DNA from: Paraburkholderia bannensis
GTDB taxonomy: Bacteria; Pseudomonadota; Gammaproteobacteria; Burkholderiales; Burkholderiaceae
DNA: 64,000 nucleotides
Assembly: GCF_014200455.1 (NCBI RefSeq)
Contig: NZ_JACHBW010000029.1
Location: forward strand, 1-64,000
Direction: 5' to 3'
This document shows, one piece after another, positions 1 to 9,001 of the stretch. How positions within the stretch are numbered: the first letter of the stretch is position 1; each line of letters opens with the position of its first letter. A program made the position numbers and the translations under genes. The notes beneath the pieces are model-generated. The model ran no database searches and had not been told where the DNA came from. It was given only the letters and a program-made list of their open reading frames with translations.

Positions 1-400
1 GCGGGAGTTCGGGCGCTAGCATGCCGAGTGTCTCGATTGGAGACACTGGCACGGCCGGTAGCCGAGATCTCGGAGATGTGAGTGAGCACAAGGTTTGCCC
101 CACTTGGAGCCACCGCGGCAGCCCGAGTAGTTCTGGGTAAGCCTGTCTCCACTGGAGACACAGAGATAGGCGCGCGAGTTCGGGCGCTAGCATGCAGTGT
201 CTCCATTGGAGACACTGGCACGGCCGGTAGCCGAGATCTCGGAGACGTGAGTGAGCACAAGGTTTGCTCGACTTGGAAGCACCGAGGCGGCTGCGAGTAG
301 TTCTAGGTAAGCCGGTGTGTGCCTCCACTGGAGACACCGGCACTTCTGGTAGGTGGGAGCACGCCAGCGACGATCCGTTTGGGAAAAGGGAGTGTCTCTA
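1..400. repeat. 171-bp tandem repeat carrying 19-bp palindromes
   Basis: Two copies of a roughly 171-bp unit are visible (GGGCGCTAGC at 11 and again at 182), the first probably continuing left of the window. Each unit carries palindromes of the form GTGTCTCCAnTGGAGACAC: at 28-46 (one mismatch), 144-160, 197-215 (perfect, GTGTCTCCATTGGAGACAC), 321-337 (partial) and a decayed one near 391-408. The units also share an internal GAGATCTC palindrome. No ORF here looks real. Such palindrome clusters can be centromere (parS-like) or regulator binding sites; that role is inferred, and no parAB is visible. Confidence 0.8.
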
Positions 401-490
401 TCGGAGCCCCGATTTCTGAGATGCCGACGTGGGGCACGCTGCGCGGTCCCAATCGGTCCGCCCGGAAATCGCGGCTACCGAGTTCCCAAG

Positions 491-575
491 TCCGGGCAAA
501 TCCCGGAGTTTCGTGACTAAGCCCGGGACAATCCCGGAGTTCACAAGCTCAGTCGGGGTAAATCCCGGAGTTACG
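491..575. repeat. three 31-bp direct repeats (iteron-like)
   Basis: The core AATCCCGGAGTT occurs at 499-510, 530-541 and 561-572, an exact 31-bp period (about three helical turns). Each core is preceded by a CCGGG-like stretch that can pair with its CCCGG. The regular spacing resembles iterons or a multi-site operator. No replication gene is next to it; the next gene to the right is the 3' end of a recombinase pseudogene on the minus strand. Confidence 0.75.
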
Positions 576-653
576 GGATCGTATGCCACTAGATGTCGCG
601 CTTTCGATTCACTAGAGTTTTTCTCGGACACATTTGCCTCGTCGCTGTGAGTT

Positions 654-2303
654 TTACTTTGAACTACGGACAAACATCGCGCTAACCTCGTCCATCATCC
701 GCCGCTTCTCGGTCTGAAGGTAGATCGACGTGGTCTGTATTGAGCGATGGCCCAGCAGCCGCTGGACGACATCGATCGGTTCGTCATTGGCGGCGGCCAC
801 GTGCCGAACGTGTGCCGAAGGGCCTGCGACGTAATCTGCGCTAGCTGCGCGTGCGTCGCGGGCGAGAGGGCATCGAGCTCGGCGAGCAGGCGCGTTCGTA
901 GCCATTCGACGAGCCGGTAGAGATGATTGGATTCGTAGGGCATGCGTATCGCGACATCGTGCTTGCATCGCGCCGCGGCCGTATTAGGGATCACCAGCGG
1001 GGCGATGAGCGGGCCGGTGACGGACGGCGCATCGAAGTCGTCGCCGCGGTCGAGCCAGTGCACGCGAAGCGCACGGACGGTTTCCGCGCTGACCGGCACC
1101 GTCCGCTCGCGGCTACGCTTTCCCAACACCGTCATTGCCCAGACCTCCAGTCCGTCGTCGGCCGGGTACGGCTGCAGACACTCCCGGCGGGCACCGGCCG
1201 CCTCCTCGCGCCGCAGCCCTGAGTCCCCCATCAGCAGCATCAACGCCTGTACGATGCGTCAGCGCTGGTTGCCGGCCACCGCGCCCCGTCGCTGGACGTG
1301 GGTGCGCCCATCGGCCCAGAGCTGCCCGGTGAGGGCGCGCTCGATCTGGATTTCGCCCTCGCGCCGGATCGTTCCGGGGTCTCGCCCGCCTTTCCAGAGA
1401 TTCCCCGCGAGATAGCGCGTGTCCACGGGCTAGGCGAAAGCCGCGCGCAGAACGCGAACGGCGTAGAGACGCGATTCGGGGCTCAGGTCTTCGCCGGGGA
1501 ACGGGCGGCACAGGCGCGAGGTGCGCGGCGTGGCGCGCACGCACCCACGAACGACGGCGAGGTCTGTTCCAGGAAATCCGTCTAGGCCTCACACTCGTTG
1601 ACCAGCAGCGAACTGAGCGCTGTGCCCCGTACCGTCACGGTCCAGAGCAGGAACCGCTCGATCTCCCTGGTGGATGCCCGCAGCGTACTCGGGCGGTCGC
1701 GGTAAAGATGCAGCCAGGCCCGCACGGCGCCCTAGTCGTTGTGCGCGTGGATGTAGGGCAAAGCCGGGGAGCGGTTCAGGCCACCGCAGCCGTCGAGGAC
1801 CTCGCGAAGTGCGATGCGCTCAGCGGCGCGAGCAACCTGACCGGTCCACCTACCGCGACGATTGCGGCATCGTCATCTACCAGCCCAGTACGCCACGAGT
1901 TCGCCGACGGTCGCCACGCCGCGCCGCCTGAGATAGCGCGCACCATCGGCCGGAACCACATGCCGATCCCGTGGCCGGCCCCGGGCCGGGAGACCGCCAG
2001 ACGCGGCGTCCTCCACCATCTTCAGCCACGCGGCGGTCAGCCGCGCGCTGCCGTGCCTGCGGATCGATGCCTTCAGACGGTCGGCGAGCACGGGCGAGCC
2101 GTGTGCGATCGCCAGCCCCACGAGCGTCGCCAGCATGTCGCGCAGGCAGCGCTCCATCGCACCGGGCGTCGCGGCATGCGGATCGTCGTTCTGGCTGAAG
2201 TAGGTGCGGTCGATCATCGCCGGGGCAGCCGCTGCACGGCGGCGCGCAGGGCGGCGAAGTCCTTTGGGGAGTACCTGCACTGGAGATCCAGCTTTTCAGG
2301 CAT
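654..2303 (-). pseudogene. tyrosine recombinase with DUF3701-type N-terminus, frameshifted
   Basis: Read leftwards from an ATG at 2303 (MPEKLDLQCRYSPKDFAALR), the N-terminal part resembles the DUF3701 domain that precedes the catalytic domain in long Burkholderia-group phage-integrase-family proteins. The sequence changes frame several times. The catalytic domain is readable at 1243-695 (conserved Arg in GLRREE, then LRHTFGT) and, after another shift near 800, at 810-654 (LLGHRSIQTTSIYLQ, with the His/Arg and the nucleophilic Tyr). The family cuts and rejoins DNA at specific sites. With at least three frame changes this copy cannot make the full protein. The exact frameshift positions are approximate. 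Confidence 0.8.
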
Positions 2304-2589
2304 CACGACCTCGGTCAATTGCTGCAACTAACACTCTGCGAAGTCGGCAACAGGCGGGCGCCTGACGGCGCCAAGGCTGGCAGGAAGGGGGACGTAGGGG
2401 CGCCGGGCGCGCACGCAGGACCAGAATGGCCGGGGGAGTGAAGATCAAACGCAAGCATAATAATAGCGATTATCCTGCCTGGGGATGTTCGCAAACCTTC
2501 TGAAACCTGCGTGAACCGCCCACGCAAGCAAGGACGAAAATCATCTGACGGGCGTCCGCCCGCCGTCATGCCGCGCACGCTGCGCTTCA

Positions 2590-2660
2590 TCAAGGTCGTC
2601 TCAATCGACGCATCCCGCAGGGTGGCACGTACAGTCTTCAGCTCCGCCCCTCCAGCCTGC
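2590..2660 (-). pseudogene. small tyrosine recombinase remnant
   Basis: The minus strand reads GAELKTVRATLRDASIETT, which matches the segment GAELTTVRDNLRHASVSTT of the recombinase at 62732-63723. Only this C-terminal stretch survives; the flanks do not continue the homology. It shows that the same recombinase family was once present here too. Confidence 0.6.
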
Positions 2661-3941
2661 GCAGTGCAACTCGTTAGCCTGAGTGGAGCGATCGGAGTCT
2701 AGCGTGTCGGCGGCGGATAGAAAGACGCGGCGCAGGATACGGCAGCTTGACATACCAAAGAACAGCATTGCGTCGCAGAAACGGGGGGCCTGGCTTCCAG
2801 TGCTTCGGCGCGAGTGGCGCACGGCGCTCCCGACGGTATCGGGAAACCCAGGCGGAGCGGCCCATTGATTTCGCTATGCCAAGTCGGATCGTATGGGCGC
2901 TCGGGACGGTTGCCGCGAGGGTGGCTCAGTCACAGCATATCGGCAGCGGTCCGTGAAACAATAGGGGTCGCGTGGCGGACACACCTAAGCCACGGATTTT
3001 TAACGATAACCGTATGTTTTGCGGGGAATGTTTCACGGCCCGACCCCTCACGCACGTTGCCACACTCACCTAGATTGCTATCCCGGCGCCCGGACGTCGC
3101 GCAAAAGCCTTCGATGTACCGTTCTATACGTATTTTGTAATGAGCTCGATCAAGTCAGAATCGCGTGCTCTAAGGGTCATGGTTAGTCTTTTCGGCTCCT
3201 TTGCCTTGGCGGCGAGGGCTACCGCAGTGCGGGACGGCAACTTCCGGACAACGGACGCCTGAATATGGATGTTTCATGTCCGCCCAGAGGACCCCGGCGC
3301 GCCGAGCGAGGTGACATCGACGATCGGCCGGCCAACGCCCGTGCCCGTGAAGTCGCAGTGCTTGCCTGCTGCAGGATCAAGTGGCGGTGGCGGCCGTCCC
3401 GAAACCGGCGTTCGACAGGGAGGTAGGCGCGACGCGTGCCCTGAAATTCGATGATCCCGCGACTGGCGAGAAATGGTCGCGAGACAGTCCGTGCCTGAGG
3501 TCGCTCGCGGGCGAACGCCTCTAGCATGCTGCGATCGAACGGCTGCCGCTGCAGCCATGGGACCCGGCCGACGGGGCAGGGATTTCAGGTCCTGAATCGA
3601 AGGTGAGAGAAATTGCGCGCGCCCCCTCGCATGTCGAAGGGTTCCTACTGAGCCAGCTTTCCAGCCAGGCGGACCATTTCCCGGATCCGACTACCGACTT
3701 CGCCGCTGCCTATGCAGAGAGTGCGGCAGGGACGATCGCCGGTCGCTTCGAACGCACAGTCTCGGCAATACCGCCAGGGCCATGCATCGGCGTGGATCCC
3801 GCGGGCGAAAGTGTTGCTGGCCTCACGCGGGGCCACACCAAAGTGCGGCCGTTGTTGAATCTCGAACGGATCCGCTTCAGTGCGAATATACCCTGCAACG
3901 GGAAAGCGGGATCATCCGGAAAGTTCAGGGAGAGAGTGACC
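2661..3941. other. no convincing gene
   Basis: Several overlapping open frames exist on both strands, but none shows a recognisable domain, a good ribosome site or coding-like composition. A minus-strand frame at 3527-3219 (beginning MLEAFARERPQARTVSR) may be a remnant of something, but I cannot name it. Treated as decayed accessory DNA. Confidence 0.5.
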
Positions 3942-4361
3942 ATGAGTGCCAAGAAAACAGGGATCGGCCCGCGATGGTCGGGCCGCCGTGCGCGTGCTGT
4001 CCGGATGCTCGCTGCCGGGATGGGCATCGCACGCGTTGCGTCCGCACTGGGACTGAGTCCGGTCACCGCGCGGCGCTATGAGCGTGCTTTCGCCATGGGT
4101 GGTACCGACGCACTGACGGGGCTGGGCGATGTCGGGCGCCGCTCGCGGCTGAGCGCCGGGGCGCTCGCAACATTGATTCAAGCCGTGAGGCGCCCGCCGG
4201 CCGCGGTGGGTTTTGCCGACGAGTGCTGGACCGGTGCGCTGGTTCGGCTCTTCATCGAGCGGGAATTCCAGATCACGTACTCTGCATCGCATATCAATCG
4301 CCTGATTCGCGATCATGGTCTCCAGCACTGGATAGGTCCGTCCCGTAAACCAGCTCTCTAG
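3942..4361 (+). CDS. winged helix-turn-helix protein, IS630 OrfA-like
   Basis: A 139-residue protein. Residues 12-60 form a helix-turn-helix (RAVRMLAAGMGIARVASALG then SPVTARRYERAF), followed by a second segment with YSASHINRLIRDHGLQ near residues 112-127. This is the layout of the N-terminal DNA-binding part of IS630-type transposases, also found as stand-alone HTH proteins on Burkholderia replicons. There is no DDE domain, so it is either a lone HTH protein or a 3'-truncated transposase. The ATG at 3942 is preceded by AGGGAGAGAG, a good ribosome site; the longer frame upstream is unlikely to be used. Confidence 0.6.
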   Translation: MSAKKTGIGPRWSGRRARAVRMLAAGMGIARVASALGLSPVTARRYERAFAMGGTDALTGLGDVGRRSRLSAGALATLIQAVRRPPAAVGFADECWTGALVRLFIEREFQITYSASHINRLIRDHGLQHWIGPSRKPAL

Positions 4362-4870
4362 CATGCAACAGTAGGGCATGCCGGGCGACGGGTAGCGCAG
4401 TGACCAAACCACGACCTGTCTCCCTGACGGGTGTCGCATCATGACCGACGATGCGGCGGGCCTGACGAAAGCGGTCCAGCGTGTTTCTTGCGAAGGAATT
4501 CTCAGGAGGGTGTGTGCAGCGCTTCATGCTTGAGCCTTTTCATCACCGTCTGTGTTTTCCCGTCGCGTCGTTTCCTGTGACGGCGGAAGCTTGCCGCGCG
4601 ATCCTGTCAGACTTTGTTGAGGCGTATTCTTGTCTGGAACAGTTTGGCCGGACGTTGATTCCAGGCGACGTTGCACGCAACGCCCACGACGCAATAGCGG
4701 GGACCCAGGACTTTGTGCCTAGATATTTCGTAGTGCGACTGATTGATGACGGCCGCATCAAATGCCCATACCTATCCCGCTCGGTGCGTATTTCGGGGAA
4801 GTTGAACGCCCGTTTCGGTGAAGTCAACAGGCCAGGAGGGAAGTGCTGCGTAGTGCTTAGATTGTACTGT
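4362..4870. other. no assignable gene
   Basis: Open frames at 4481-4945 (plus) and 4527-4294 (minus) have no motif I recognise. The stretch lies between the HTH gene and the truncated ATPase pseudogene and is probably the scar of rearrangements that removed the 5' end of that gene. Confidence 0.4.
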
Positions 4871-4872
4871 GC

Positions 4873-5852
4873 GTGTTCGAGATCAGGCTGCCTTATCCGA
4901 CCAGCCAGAGCGGAGTACTTGAAAGGCTCGAGAGCGAGCAGCTGATTCGGCGTACAGGAGCAACGTGGACCATCTTCAACCTCGGGGCAATTCTTCTTGC
5001 CAAACAGCTTGACTCCTTTCCCTTGTCTGTCTCCAGAAAAGCGTTCCGGCTGGTCGTGTACGAAGGAACCGGCAAGGTTGAGACCAAGCTGGATCAGATC
5101 GGAAAGAAAGGGTATGCATTGGGCTTTGAAGGGCTACTGTCCATGCTGCACGGTCTGGCGCCGAAAAATCATATCGTCGAGCAGGCGCTACGGGAAGAAG
5201 TCCGAATGTTCCCGAAGCAGGCGCTTCGAGAGCTGATTGCGAACGCTCTTGTGCATCAGGATTACTCGTTGACCGGTATGTCGGTCATGATTGAGATGTT
5301 AGCGACCGTGTCGAGATCTCGAATCCGGGCGTCCCGCCTATTCCTCCTGAGCGGTTCATTGACGAGTATCGTTCACGCAACGAGAGACTCGCAGATTTGA
5401 TGCGCCGCATGCGGATCTGTGAGGAAAAGGGAAGCGGCATCGACAAGGTGATCTCGGCATCTGAGCTTTACCAACTGCCGGCACCCGATTTTCGCGTAGG
5501 TGACGTGCGCACAACGTCGGTGATGTTTGCGCACAAAGACTTCAAGGACATGAGTAAGTCTGACCGTATCCGGGCATGCTATCAGCACTGCGTGCTCGAA
5601 TATGTGAACAACCGGCGTATGTCCAATCAGAGTCTGCGTGAACGCTTCGGCCTGCCTTCGTCGAAAGTCGAGGTTGTTTCAGTGATCATCAACCAGACAA
5701 TCGAGGCCGGAAAGATCAAGCTCGACGATTCCGAGTCCACTTCCCGGCGGTATGCGCGATATGTCCCCTATTTGTGGGTGAGGCGGTCTGTTTATCTAAA
5801 CGCAAAGCGATATCGCTCGGATCGTGCGGAAATTATCTTTACAAATCAATGA
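4873..5852 (+). pseudogene. AlbA/RecG-like ATP-binding protein, 5'-truncated and frameshifted
   Basis: The first frame (4873 to about 5303) reads YPTSQSGVLERLESEQLIRR and ELIANALVHQDYSLTG, typical of transcriptional-regulator-like ATPases with an N-terminal AlbA_2 (Schlafen) domain and a GHKL-like C-terminal half (the ELxANAxxHxD box). A single frameshift near 5303 moves the continuation (DRVEISNPGVPPIPPERFID, then EEKGSGIDKVI) into another frame that ends at 5852. The N-terminal AlbA_2 domain is missing. Members of this family are often found in accessory and defence loci. This copy is non-functional as read. Confidence 0.75.
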
Positions 5853-6073
5853 TTTCCAATCTAAACGCAAAATGGCGTTACAGCATTCTGCGATACCGTA
5901 TTGGCATCCCATCGCTATTTGGGGTCTAATCGTGTATTGCGACACGCACCGTAGTCACTCACCAGGTGGCGTGATTCGAATATTGTGCGAGCAACCCTCG
6001 GCTCCGACCAGCACCAACGCCTGCGCCCATCACTCGCGTTTGTGGAACATCAAGATGACCGTATCGCCGCCGG

Positions 6074-6849
6074 CTGAATTCATGGGGCGTGCTGCGTGCA
6101 AACCGCGGAATGTTGGTGACAACCGAAGCTCGCTCCGGCGCGGCGGCTGCCGCGCGGGATATGTCCGAAACGGTCGATCGCCTCGGGAAGGCGCAGTAAC
6201 TGCATGACGCATTGAAAAAGATTGCGCAGCAGAGCGAGGCACAGGACGCAGACGGTCATCAGACCGACATCGTCAACACCATCGCAGCGCAGAACGAACA
6301 GATCAAGGGCGCGAGCGCGAGCAGCAACAATACGTTTCCGGAGTTGTCGGAGCCTCATCTGGTGATCGACGTCAAGGCGGGGGGTGAAATCACGACACCC
6401 GCGACCATTCACGTCGCGTCCCAGCAGGCGGCGATTACGACGGAAGGTCATATCGGCATTGCAAGCGGACGCAGCTTCTTTGCGACGGTGCGTGCACGCT
6501 TCGCCTTTTCGCGCAGACCGGTCCGATGCATCTGGTATCGGCTGCGGGCGATATCGTCGTGAATGCGATGACGAAGTCCATTGTCGCGCGGGCGCAGAAA
6601 CAGATCCCGCTGGAAAGCGAGGAGATCCTGCTGCGCGCCCGCAAATTCCGCGTCGAAGTCAACGGGAGCTTCCTGAATCTCGATGCAAGTGGGGTGGTGA
6701 GCGGTACGACGGGCAAATTTACCGCGTATGCGGCAGCGCATGAGTTGCCTGGACCGAAAGACCAGATGGTGGATCTCTCGCCGAAGAAAGTCTGTATCGA
6801 ATGCATTCTCAAGGCAGCGCGTAGCGGCGCAGCCCTGGTGCCGCGTTGA
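6074..6849 (+). pseudogene. vgrG: VgrG (type VI secretion spike) C-terminal remnant
   Basis: The frames read RANRGMLVTTEARSGA, then TFPELSEPHLVIDVKAGGEI, then MHLVSAAGDIVVNAMTKSI, the DUF2345 C-terminal region of Burkholderia VgrG proteins. There is an in-frame TAA at 6197-6199 and a frameshift near 6500, and the gp27/gp5-like N-terminal three quarters are absent. VgrG trimers form the tip of the type VI secretion needle and carry effectors. The 3' end touches the DUF3304 lipoprotein gene, a usual neighbour in orphan vgrG clusters. Confidence 0.85.
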
Positions 6850-6863
6850 GCGGTAGCGTCATC

Positions 6864-7487
6864 ATGGGCGACCGACTCTTCCGTTCTAGGCTAAGCGTGA
6901 TCCACATCGTCGCCGTCGCTGCCGTCCTTGGCCTCGGAGCGTGCGATAAGCATCCGGGGCCGACGGCGCAACCGCTTCATCTGTCGGATCTGCCGAGGCA
7001 CGTCGATACGATCGGTGCGAGTACCCAGACCTTGAACTATTCGCCATGGTACATCCACGAATGGGGTTTTCAAGGCCCGGATGGATCAGGGTTGCAGGGC
7101 GGTGGCCCCAACGTCATGCCAGCAGACGCGGACGGCAAGCCATCTGGTGGCGGAGCTCAAACCTGCTGCAGCGACATCCCGCCTGTGTGGCAGCCAGACC
7201 TGACGCTGACGGTGCGCTGGCTGGTTGACAAGAAACAGAACGGCAAGACCCCGGGATACTGGTACAAAGCGGAAAACGTTCGCATTCCAAAGTATGGTCG
7301 AGACATGGGGGGATTATGGGCAGTCTTCTTGCCGGGTGACCGCATTCGGATCATGGTGGCCGATGGCCAGAAGGGAGACGCAAACGACCCGGACATCCGC
7401 CCCGCGGATAACGATCCCTATGTCGTTCAGGGCAAGGTGGATCAGGAGTGGAACCGGCTATACCGGGACGGAGCAAGTACGCAATGA
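6864..7487 (+). CDS. DUF3304 lipoprotein, T6SS-cluster associated
   Basis: About 207 residues from the ATG at 6864. An N-terminal hydrophobic stretch ends in a lipobox (VLGLGAC), so the protein is probably lipid-anchored and periplasm-facing. The body has the DUF3304 features GGGAQTCCSDIPPVWQPDL and DLTLTVRWLV. DUF3304 proteins are encoded next to vgrG and effector genes in Burkholderia and are suspected to be immunity proteins; that role is inferred. It follows the vgrG remnant by about 15 nt. Its stop overlaps the start of a second short reading frame (ATGA at 7484). It appears intact although its partner genes are broken. Confidence 0.75.
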   Translation: MGDRLFRSRLSVIHIVAVAAVLGLGACDKHPGPTAQPLHLSDLPRHVDTIGASTQTLNYSPWYIHEWGFQGPDGSGLQGGGPNVMPADADGKPSGGGAQTCCSDIPPVWQPDLTLTVRWLVDKKQNGKTPGYWYKAENVRIPKYGRDMGGLWAVFLPGDRIRIMVADGQKGDANDPDIRPADNDPYVVQGKVDQEWNRLYRDGASTQ

Positions 7488-7648
7488 GCCTCCGTTTGAC
7501 AGACCGATTTTCCCGTTACGTGCGAAGTGCGATTCATGTTGTTTCCTTTGCTACTGTTTCGTACTCAACCGGTCGACGGCGCCGACGAGCAGCGACCCCG
7601 ATGTGCATCTGGAGTCGTGCTCGGCCCGTCATTCTTATCGCGACGTGA
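7484..7648 (+). pseudogene. truncated gene downstream of the DUF3304 gene
   Basis: An ATG at 7484 overlaps the preceding stop codon as ATGA, the arrangement seen in tandem DUF3304 or immunity genes. The frame (MSLRLTDRFSRYVRSAIHVV) loses any resemblance to such proteins after about 25 codons and stops at 7648, just before the 3' end of the cupin gene on the other strand. It probably marks the junction between the decayed T6SS locus and the catabolic island. Confidence 0.4.
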
Positions 7649-7661
7649 CGACGCTGTCGAA

Positions 7662-8006
7662 TCAGAAAATCACATAGATCTTGCGTAGCGTTTCATCGAT
7701 CTGCCAAAGTCCTTCGGTATTGGCTTCGAAGAACATCGTGTCGCCGCCTTTGAAGCGGAGCGTCGCTTCGCCGTCGGGCGTGAAACTGCCCGAGCCTGCG
7801 AGAAAATGCATGACTTCCGCTTCCTTCACTGAACGCCGGTAGGTGCCGGGCGAACATTCGAAAACGCCCGTGTCGATGGCTTCCGCGCCGGCAATCACCA
7901 CCTGACGGCCGGTTACGCGCGCCGGTTCGGTGCCGGGCAGGCCCGCCGTGCCCCAATCTTCGAGCCCCGCGAGTTGTACGGATTGCTGGATCTGCTGCAC
8001 TTTCAT
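7662..8006 (-). CDS. small cupin protein (DUF861/EutQ-like)
   Basis: 114 residues, a single cupin barrel with the DUF861 pattern: CSPGTYRRSVKEAEVMHFLAG near residues 51-72, then FKGGDTMFFEANTEGLWQID near 84-104. Such cupins bind small ligands or act as sugar- or amine-modifying accessories; the substrate is unknown. Its ATG (8006) overlaps the stop of the deacylase gene by ATGA, so it is translationally coupled as the last gene of the five-gene leftward operon. Confidence 0.8.
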   Translation of the reverse strand: MKVQQIQQSVQLAGLEDWGTAGLPGTEPARVTGRQVVIAGAEAIDTGVFECSPGTYRRSVKEAEVMHFLAGSGSFTPDGEATLRFKGGDTMFFEANTEGLWQIDETLRKIYVIF

Positions 8007-9001
8007 TGCATGAATTCCTGTTGACGTGGGGTGTGATCAAGGCGTTGTTCGATGCGACCGAGCCGCACCACGGTGACGCCGGGCCGCAACTGACGCAGCG
8101 ACGGCATGACGAGCATGCAGTCGTCATACGGCGTGCGCACCGGTTCGCCGTTCGACCAGCCGATCACAGCGCCCGCCGTGTCGAAGGTTTCCAGGCCCGT
8201 ATAGTGGTCTGCGAAACGAAAATCCATGCTGCTTGCCACCACCGGCTCCGTCACGCGCACCACCGTCATCTGCGCAGGCAAGGGCGTGAGCCAGCCGGCG
8301 GGCAGATCGCTCGCGTCGACCACGCCGGCATGCAGCAGAAAGCGCGCGGTGCTGTCGCGCGCGACGTCCACGGAGCGCTTTTCCCAATGTTGTCCGCACT
8401 CGATCAGCAGCGCGTTCTTTGCGCTGAGCGGGTCGCCGAAGCCTTCATAGTCGCGCATGCGGCGGCCTTCGGGATGACCCGCGTCGCAGATCACGGTGGC
8501 GGGCGAGCCAAGCTGCGCGGCAAGCGCGATGCCCTTGTCGAGCGGTCCGGCGACGATCAGCGGCGCGCTCTTCTCATGCATCGAATGCAGATCGAGCAGC
8601 AGATCGACGCTATCGATCACGGCTCGCATTGCACGCGCGCGGTCGAGTTCGGCTGAACGCTTTGCGGTATCGTCGAGCGTCGCCGCAGTCCAGACACGGT
8701 TGAAATCCTGATCGACGAAGCGCGCCTTGTCTGGCTGTGCGGCATCGAAGCGTGCGTAAGCGTCGACATTGGCGAAAGCCAGCGTGAGGCGGCCGTGTCG
8801 CGGGCGCAGTTGTGCGCGCAACAATTGATCGACGACGATCGCACCACACACTTCGTTGCCATGCGTGAGCGCATTGACCATCACGTGCGGTCCCGGCAGC
8901 CCCGAGTCGAACGTATGCACATAGGCGACGCCGCCAGTGCCTTCGGCGTGAGCGGAGATATCGGGGAATGCGACTTCAATCGGATAGGCGTCCATGCTCA
9001 T
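8003..9001 (-). CDS. succinylglutamate desuccinylase/aspartoacylase-family deacylase
   Basis: 332 residues from the ATG at 9001, which has a strong AGGGAGG ribosome site 7 nt upstream; the longer upstream frame is unlikely. Zinc-carboxypeptidase M14-like motifs are present: HGNE (His47, Glu50), DLHS (His139) and a candidate catalytic Glu201 in LLIECGQH. The family removes acyl groups from amino-acid amides; relatives include AstE, aspartoacylase and the ectoine-pathway deacetylase DoeB. Both ends overlap their neighbours by ATGA. With the semialdehyde dehydrogenase, aminotransferase and AsnC/Lrp regulator, an acylated diamine substrate is plausible. Ectoine hydrolase is absent, so ectoine use is not supported. 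Confidence 0.8.
   Translation of the reverse strand: MSMDAYPIEVAFPDISAHAEGTGGVAYVHTFDSGLPGPHVMVNALTHGNEVCGAIVVDQLLRAQLRPRHGRLTLAFANVDAYARFDAAQPDKARFVDQDFNRVWTAATLDDTAKRSAELDRARAMRAVIDSVDLLLDLHSMHEKSAPLIVAGPLDKGIALAAQLGSPATVICDAGHPEGRRMRDYEGFGDPLSAKNALLIECGQHWEKRSVDVARDSTARFLLHAGVVDASDLPAGWLTPLPAQMTVVRVTEPVVASSMDFRFADHYTGLETFDTAGAVIGWSNGEPVRTPYDDCMLVMPSLRQLRPGVTVVRLGRIEQRLDHTPRQQEFMQ

Noticed and set aside
491..575. CRISPR array
   Set aside because: Only three 12-bp cores with a fixed 19-bp interval that is itself similar between copies; no spacers and no cas genes.
3219..3558. Transposase remnant
   Set aside because: Two overlapping minus-strand frames look slightly protein-like, but I could not match them to any transposase family.
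4481..4945. Plus-strand 154-residue frame as a gene
   Set aside because: No recognisable domain, and it runs into the truncated ATPase gene in another frame; more likely rearranged DNA.
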